Made by a program: the position numbers and the translations under genes
The notes under the pieces: model-generated
Told to the model about the DNA's origin: nothing
The model's input: the letters and a program-made list of their open reading frames with translations, nothing else
Database searches by the model: none
Source: Nocardiopsis sp. MG754419
GTDB lineage: Bacteria > Actinomycetota > Actinomycetes > Streptosporangiales > Streptosporangiaceae
Assembly: GCF_018207095.1 (NCBI RefSeq)
Contig: NZ_QOCZ01000040.1
Location: 1-36,759, forward strand
Reading direction: 5' to 3'
Length of the DNA: 36,759 nucleotides
Shown: positions 33,084 through 36,759 of the stretch, piece after piece
Layout: each line of letters begins with the position of its first letter
Position numbering within the stretch: position 1 is the first letter of the stretch

Positions 33084-34106
33084 ATGTTGATCGCACAGCG
33101 TCCCACGCTGACCGAGGAGACCATCTCCGAGTGGCGCTCGAAGTTCGTCATCGAGCCGCTGGAGCCGGGCTTCGGCTACACCATCGGTAACTCGCTCCGT
33201 CGTACCCTGCTGTCCTCCATCCCCGGCGCGGCTGTCACCAGCATCCGCATCGAGGGCGTCGAGCACGAGTTCACCACCGTGCCCGGTGTCAAGGAGGACG
33301 TCACGGAGATGATCCTCAACCTCAAGGGTCTGGTCGTCAGCTCCGAGCACGACGAGCCGGTGCTGATGTACCTGCGCAAGCAGGGCCCGGGTGTGGTGAC
33401 CGCCGCGGACATCGCTCCGCCGGCCGGTGTCGAGGTGCACAACCCCGACCTGCACATCGCCACGCTCAACGGCAAGGGCAAGCTGGAGATGGAGCTGACG
33501 GTCGAGCGCGGCCGCGGTTACGTCTCCGCGACGCAGAACAAGCAGCAGGGCCAGGAGATCGGTCGGATCCCGATCGACTCCATCTACTCGCCCGTGCTGC
33601 GTGTGACCTACAAGGTCGAGGCCACCCGTGTCGAGCAGCGCACCGACTTCGACCGCCTGATCGTCGACATCGAGACCAAGCCGGCCATCCGTCCCCGTGA
33701 CGCCGTGGCCAGCGCGGGCAAGACCCTGGTCGAGCTGTTCGGCCTGGCGCGCGAGCTCAACGTCGACGCCGAGGGCATCGACATGGGCCCGTCGCCGACG
33801 GACGCCGCCCTGGCGGCCGATCTGGCGCTGCCGATCGAGGACCTCAACCTCACGGTCCGTTCCTACAACTGCCTCAAGCGCGAGGGCATCCACAGCGTTG
33901 GCGAGCTGGTTGCCCGCTCTGAGCAGGACCTTCTGGACATCCGTAACTTCGGTGCCAAGTCCATCGACGAGGTCAAGCAGAAGCTCGTCGACATGGGCCT
34001 GTCCCTGAAGGACTCCCCGCCCGGGTTCGACCCCAGCACCGCGGCCGACTCCTTCGGCTCCGAGGACGACGAGGGCGAGTCCTTCGTCGAGACGGAGCAG
34101 TTCTAG
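33084..34106 (+). CDS. rpoA: DNA-directed RNA polymerase subunit alpha
   Basis: A 340-residue alpha subunit. The N-terminal domain (residues 1 to about 230: [45 protein letters not shown]) dimerises and assembles beta and beta-prime. The C-terminal domain (about 250-315: [53 protein letters not shown]) binds UP elements and activators. An acidic tail ([14 protein letters not shown]) follows. I chose ATG 33084 ([12 protein letters not shown]); GTG 33063 overlaps the GGAAGGGAAG binding site. With rpoB and rpoC all core polymerase subunits except omega are in this window. Confidence 0.98.
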   Translation: MLIAQRPTLTEETISEWRSKFVIEPLEPGFGYTIGNSLRRTLLSSIPGAAVTSIRIEGVEHEFTTVPGVKEDVTEMILNLKGLVVSSEHDEPVLMYLRKQGPGVVTAADIAPPAGVEVHNPDLHIATLNGKGKLEMELTVERGRGYVSATQNKQQGQEIGRIPIDSIYSPVLRVTYKVEATRVEQRTDFDRLIVDIETKPAIRPRDAVASAGKTLVELFGLARELNVDAEGIDMGPSPTDAALAADLALPIEDLNLTVRSYNCLKREGIHSVGELVARSEQDLLDIRNFGAKSIDEVKQKLVDMGLSLKDSPPGFDPSTAADSFGSEDDEGESFVETEQF

Positions 34107-34172
34107 ACCTTCGTCGCCCAATGGTCCCCGGCCGAGTGCGGCCGCGGACCGCATCACTAGGAGAACGAAACC

Positions 34173-34664
34173 ATGCCCACGCCTACCAAGGGCGCCCGTC
34201 TGGGTTCCGGGCCCGCTCACGAGCGGCACATCCTGGCGAACCTCGCCACCTCGCTGTTCCAGCACGGCCGTATCCGCACCACGGAGGCCAAGGCCAAGCG
34301 CCTGCGTCCGTACGCCGAGAAGCTCATCACCCTCGGCAAGCGCGGTGACCTGCACGCCCGTCGCCAGGTGCTCACCAAGATCACCGACAAGGCCGTCGTG
34401 CACGAGCTCTTCACCGAGATCGGCCCGCGCTTCGAGAACCGCCCCGGTGGTTACACGCGCATCACCAAGATCGGTCCGCGCAAGGGCGACAACGCCCCCA
34501 TGGCGATCATCGAGCTGGTCGAGGCGCTGAACGCCCCCGCCGCTCCGGCCGCCGCTGCCGCCCCGGCCGAGGAGGCCCCCGAGGCCCCCGCCGCCGGGGA
34601 GACCGCCGAGGCCACGACCGAGGAGGCCCCCGCGGCCTCCGAGGAGAGCGCCGAGAGCAAGTAG
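34173..34664 (+). CDS. rplQ: 50S ribosomal protein L17
   Basis: A 163-residue L17. The conserved core (residues 1 to about 118) begins [65 protein letters not shown] and includes [24 protein letters not shown]. It is followed by an Ala/Glu-rich tail of about 45 residues, usual in actinobacteria and likely disordered. The ATG follows TAGGAGAACGAAACC. A strong terminator lies 44 nt after the stop. Confidence 0.97.
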   Translation: MPTPTKGARLGSGPAHERHILANLATSLFQHGRIRTTEAKAKRLRPYAEKLITLGKRGDLHARRQVLTKITDKAVVHELFTEIGPRFENRPGGYTRITKIGPRKGDNAPMAIIELVEALNAPAAPAAAAAPAEEAPEAPAAGETAEATTEEAPAASEESAESK

Positions 34665-34708
34665 GGTGCGCGTGCGCGGCCGGCGAGGCCCGCGCGTCGC
34701 CCTCGTGG

Positions 34709-34745
34709 AGTGCCCGACCCTTGCGGGGGTCGGGCACTTCTGTTG
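34709..34745 (+). terminator. Intrinsic terminator after rplQ
   Basis: Bases 34709-34720 pair perfectly with 34727-34738 (12 bp, loop TTGCGG), followed by a T-rich tail (TTCTGTTGT). This ends the alpha operon before truA. Confidence 0.85.
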
Positions 34746-34784
34746 TGTCGTGGCCCAGGGGCCGGTGACGTGAACGGGGTGGGG

Positions 34785-35678
34785 ATGGACGAGAAGGAGA
34801 CGGCGCCGGAGGGGGCCGCACGGTCGTCGGACGAGGCGTCGGCGGAGCCGACCGTCCGGCTGCGGCTGGACATCGCCTACGACGGAACGGACTTCTCCGG
34901 GTGGGCGACCCAGCCGACCCGGCGGACCGTGCAGGGCGAACTGGAGTCGGCGTTGGCCAGGGTGCTGCGCCTGCCCGAGGCCTCGGTGACCTGCGCGGGG
35001 CGCACGGACGCGGGTGTGCACGCCCGCGGGCAGGTGGCCCAACTGGACGTGCCGCGCCTCACCTGGGAGAACGAGGGCGACCGGGTCCTGCGGCGACTGG
35101 CCGGGGTGCTGCCCAAGGACGTCCGCGTCAACGACGTGCGGCCGGCCCCGCCCGGGTTCGACGCCCGCTTCTCCCCGTTGTTCCGCCGCTACGTGTACCG
35201 GGTGGGCGACGCGCCCTACGGGCTGGACCCGTTGCGCCGCCGTGACGTGCTCTGGCACCGGCATCCACTGGACGTGGACCGCATGAACGAGGCGGCCGCT
35301 CTGCTCGTCGGCGAACACGACTTCGCGGCCTTCTGCAAGAAGCGGGAGGGCGCCACCACGATCCGTGAGCTGCTGCGCCTGTCGTGGGTGCGCGAGGAGG
35401 AGCACGTCCTGGCCGGCACCATCCAGGCCGACGCCTTCTGCCACAACATGGTCCGCGCGCTCGTGGGCGCCCTGCTGGCGGTCGGGGACGGTCGTCGCGA
35501 GGTCACGTGGCCGGGACGGGTCCTCGGGGCCGCTGTGCGCGACTCGTCCGTGCACGTGGTCGGTCCCCAGGGGCTGAGTCTGGAGGAGGTGCGCTACCCC
35601 GCCGACGAGGAGCTGGCGGGGCGCGCCTCCCTCACCCGGCGTGTGCGCGAGCTGCCCTGCAAGGGGGACCGCGACTGA
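34785..35678 (+). CDS. truA: tRNA pseudouridine(38-40) synthase TruA
   Basis: A protein of about 297 residues that isomerises uridines 38-40 in the anticodon arm of tRNAs. After a hydrophilic N-terminal extension (about 22 residues) comes [33 protein letters not shown]. The catalytic aspartate is D75 in [19 protein letters not shown]. Further family motifs are [23 protein letters not shown] and [19 protein letters not shown]. The start is uncertain: ATG 34785 (GGGGTGGGG upstream), GTG 34779 and GTG 34770 are all in frame. The upstream GTG at 34710 lies in the rplQ terminator. truA after rplQ is a common order. Confidence 0.93.
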   Translation: MDEKETAPEGAARSSDEASAEPTVRLRLDIAYDGTDFSGWATQPTRRTVQGELESALARVLRLPEASVTCAGRTDAGVHARGQVAQLDVPRLTWENEGDRVLRRLAGVLPKDVRVNDVRPAPPGFDARFSPLFRRYVYRVGDAPYGLDPLRRRDVLWHRHPLDVDRMNEAAALLVGEHDFAAFCKKREGATTIRELLRLSWVREEEHVLAGTIQADAFCHNMVRALVGALLAVGDGRREVTWPGRVLGAAVRDSSVHVVGPQGLSLEEVRYPADEELAGRASLTRRVRELPCKGDRD

Positions 35679-35690
35679 CCCTCCGCACGC

Positions 35691-35732
35691 GCGAACGGCG
35701 CCGTCCCCCGGCCGGGGGACGGCGCCGTTCGC
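35691..35732. terminator. Perfect 42-nt palindrome between convergent genes
   Basis: Bases 35691-35711 are exactly the reverse complement of 35712-35732, giving 21-bp arms with no spacer. Lying 12 nt after truA and 55 nt from the end of the opposing gene, it should work as a bidirectional terminator. A second palindrome, CCCGCCCGGGCGGG, is at 35770-35783. Confidence 0.85.
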
Positions 35733-35787
35733 ATGGGCCCGGTCGGGCTCCGGTGGGTCGCGCCGGAGGCCCGCCCGGGCGGGGACC

Positions 35788-36759
35788 TCAGGAGCGGTCG
35801 TCGACGAGGTTCTCGTAGGCGGTGTCGATGAAGCCGTCGCCGATGTCGCGCAGTTCGGTGGCGTCGGCCTCCTCCTCGCCGCTGCCGTCGCTGTTGGCCG
35901 ACAGGGAGAAGAGCAGGTAGCGCCCCCACTGGCCGCTGGTGCCGTGGCCGCCGGAGTACCCCAGACGCTCGGCCGGGGTGCCCTCCTCGCCGGGCAGGCC
36001 CGAGAACCAGTGGGCGCCGACCAGGTCCTGGCCGGACAGGGCCTCCTCGGCCTCGGTGTCGCCGGGCATCGCCGCGACGCCGACGGTCACGGCGTGGTTC
36101 TGGTCCTCGCTCAGGTAGGACGCCCGCACCAACTGGCGGCACTCGTTGGCGCTGAGCACGTCCCCGTAGTCGCCGTGGGTGCCCGTGGCGCAGTCCTCGG
36201 TGTCGTCGACGGCCACACGCGTGAACGTGCCCTGACCGTCGACCTCCACCTCCTCGGGGAAGAGCGCCTCGGCCGACAGGGTGCCCGGGTCGCTGCCCTC
36301 GTCGGCGACGGTCGTGGCGCTGGAGCCGCCGCCCCCGAGGCCCCCGCTGGCGAACAGGAACACGCCCCCGCCGACCACGAGGAGGAGGACGAGGAAACCG
36401 GCGCCGAAGAGCACGTTGCGCTTCGTGGTGCCGGAGGAGCGACGGCCGTCGTCACCGTCGTCGTAGTAATCGTCGTAGTCGTCGTAGTCATCGCGCTGGA
36501 CGTCGAACTGGGCCGTGTCCGCCCCGGCGTCCTCGGGCACCTCGTCGCGGTACAGGGGGCGGGCCGAGGGGCCCGTGCCCATGCTCGCTGCCGGCACCGC
36601 GTTCAGGTTCTGGGTGGCGCCCATGGAGTCGTCCGGGAAGACCGGCTCCTCCTTCGCGGGGGCCGGGGGGAGCGCGCCCATGGGCGGCGGGCCCTGCTGG
36701 TACATCGGCGGCCGACCGGGACCCATGCCGGGCTGTCCGCCGGTGGGCATGTTCGGGGG
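35788..36759 (-). CDS. Membrane-anchored protein with acidic Asp/Tyr segment and extracytoplasmic domain (probably 5'-truncated)
   Basis: A protein of unknown function convergent to truA. The first in-frame ATG is at 36750, with 320 residues from there. No ribosome binding site is visible before the edge and the frame stays open, so the gene probably starts beyond the window. Residues are numbered from that ATG. Residues 1-65 are Pro/Gly/Met-rich. Residues 83-102 are an acidic Asp/Tyr run (QRDDYDDYDDYYDDGDD). A single membrane helix spans about 112-134 (NVLFGAGFLVLLLVVGGGVFLF). The C-terminal 180 residues, presumably outside, carry C187 and C204, which could form a disulfide. The layout resembles actinobacterial type II membrane proteins; no enzyme motif is seen. 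Confidence 0.78.
   Translation of the reverse strand, partial: PPNMPTGGQPGMGPGRPPMYQQGPPPMGALPPAPAKEEPVFPDDSMGATQNLNAVPAASMGTGPSARPLYRDEVPEDAGADTAQFDVQRDDYDDYDDYYDDGDDGRRSSGTTKRNVLFGAGFLVLLLVVGGGVFLFASGGLGGGGSSATTVADEGSDPGTLSAEALFPEEVEVDGQGTFTRVAVDDTEDCATGTHGDYGDVLSANECRQLVRASYLSEDQNHAVTVGVAAMPGDTEAEEALSGQDLVGAHWFSGLPGEEGTPAERLGYSGGHGTSGQWGRYLLFSLSANSDGSGEEEADATELRDIGDGFIDTAYENLVDDRS

Overview
This is a GC-rich chromosomal segment of an actinomycete carrying the core transcription and translation supercluster: rplJL, rpoBC, the str operon (rpsL-rpsG-fusA-tuf), the S10 operon (rpsJ to rpsQ), the spc operon (rplN to secY, then adk and map) and the alpha operon (infA-rpmJ-rpsM-rpsK-rpoA-rplQ), then truA. 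Every recognised gene lies on the + strand except one at the right edge. Actinobacterial signs are the GC-rich third codon positions, frequent GTG starts, a TTG start for rpoB, a helical insertion near residues 145-225 of beta-prime, absence of rpsD between rpsK and rpoA, and terminators built from long GC stems with few Ts. The sequences resemble those of Streptomyces and relatives. A Nocardiopsis-like (Streptosporangiales) origin is plausible but is an inference.

Layout. 1-1643: an rplJ leader of the L10-leader type, rplJ, rplL and a 16-bp terminator. 1644-2311: a long spacer with an inverted repeat, a good rpoB promoter and an anti-Shine-Dalgarno element. 2312-9769: rpoB, rpoC and a terminator. 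9842-12617: a 909-residue low-complexity protein with two C-terminal membrane helices, then a terminator. 12753-17394: the str operon with its own promoter and a leader of about 255 nt, closed by two hairpins after tuf. 17581-27334: S10 and spc ribosomal genes, with hairpins at the rpsQ/rplN, rpsN/rpsH and rplO/secY junctions. 27617-30966: secY, adk, map and a DUF1707 membrane protein. 31214-34745: infA to rplQ, with structured spacers before rpsM and rpoA and a terminator after rplQ. 34785-36759: truA and a convergent minus-strand membrane protein, with a perfect 42-nt palindrome between them.

The genes encode the RNA polymerase core (alpha, beta, beta-prime), most of the ribosomal proteins of the classical clusters, EF-G, EF-Tu and IF1. 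They also encode the SecY channel, adenylate kinase, methionine aminopeptidase and pseudouridine synthase TruA. Many genes overlap by 1-4 nt (rplD/rplW, rplV/rpsC, rplP/rpmC, rpmC/rpsQ, rplX/rplE, rpmD/rplO, adk/map), which implies translational coupling.

The coding content is mostly canonical, and I see no defence system, mobile element, CRISPR array or tRNA. The less ordinary material is in the spacers (rpoB leader, rpsL leader, infA upstream dyad, rpsK-rpoA spacer) and in the two poorly characterised membrane proteins with acidic Asp/Tyr-rich segments.
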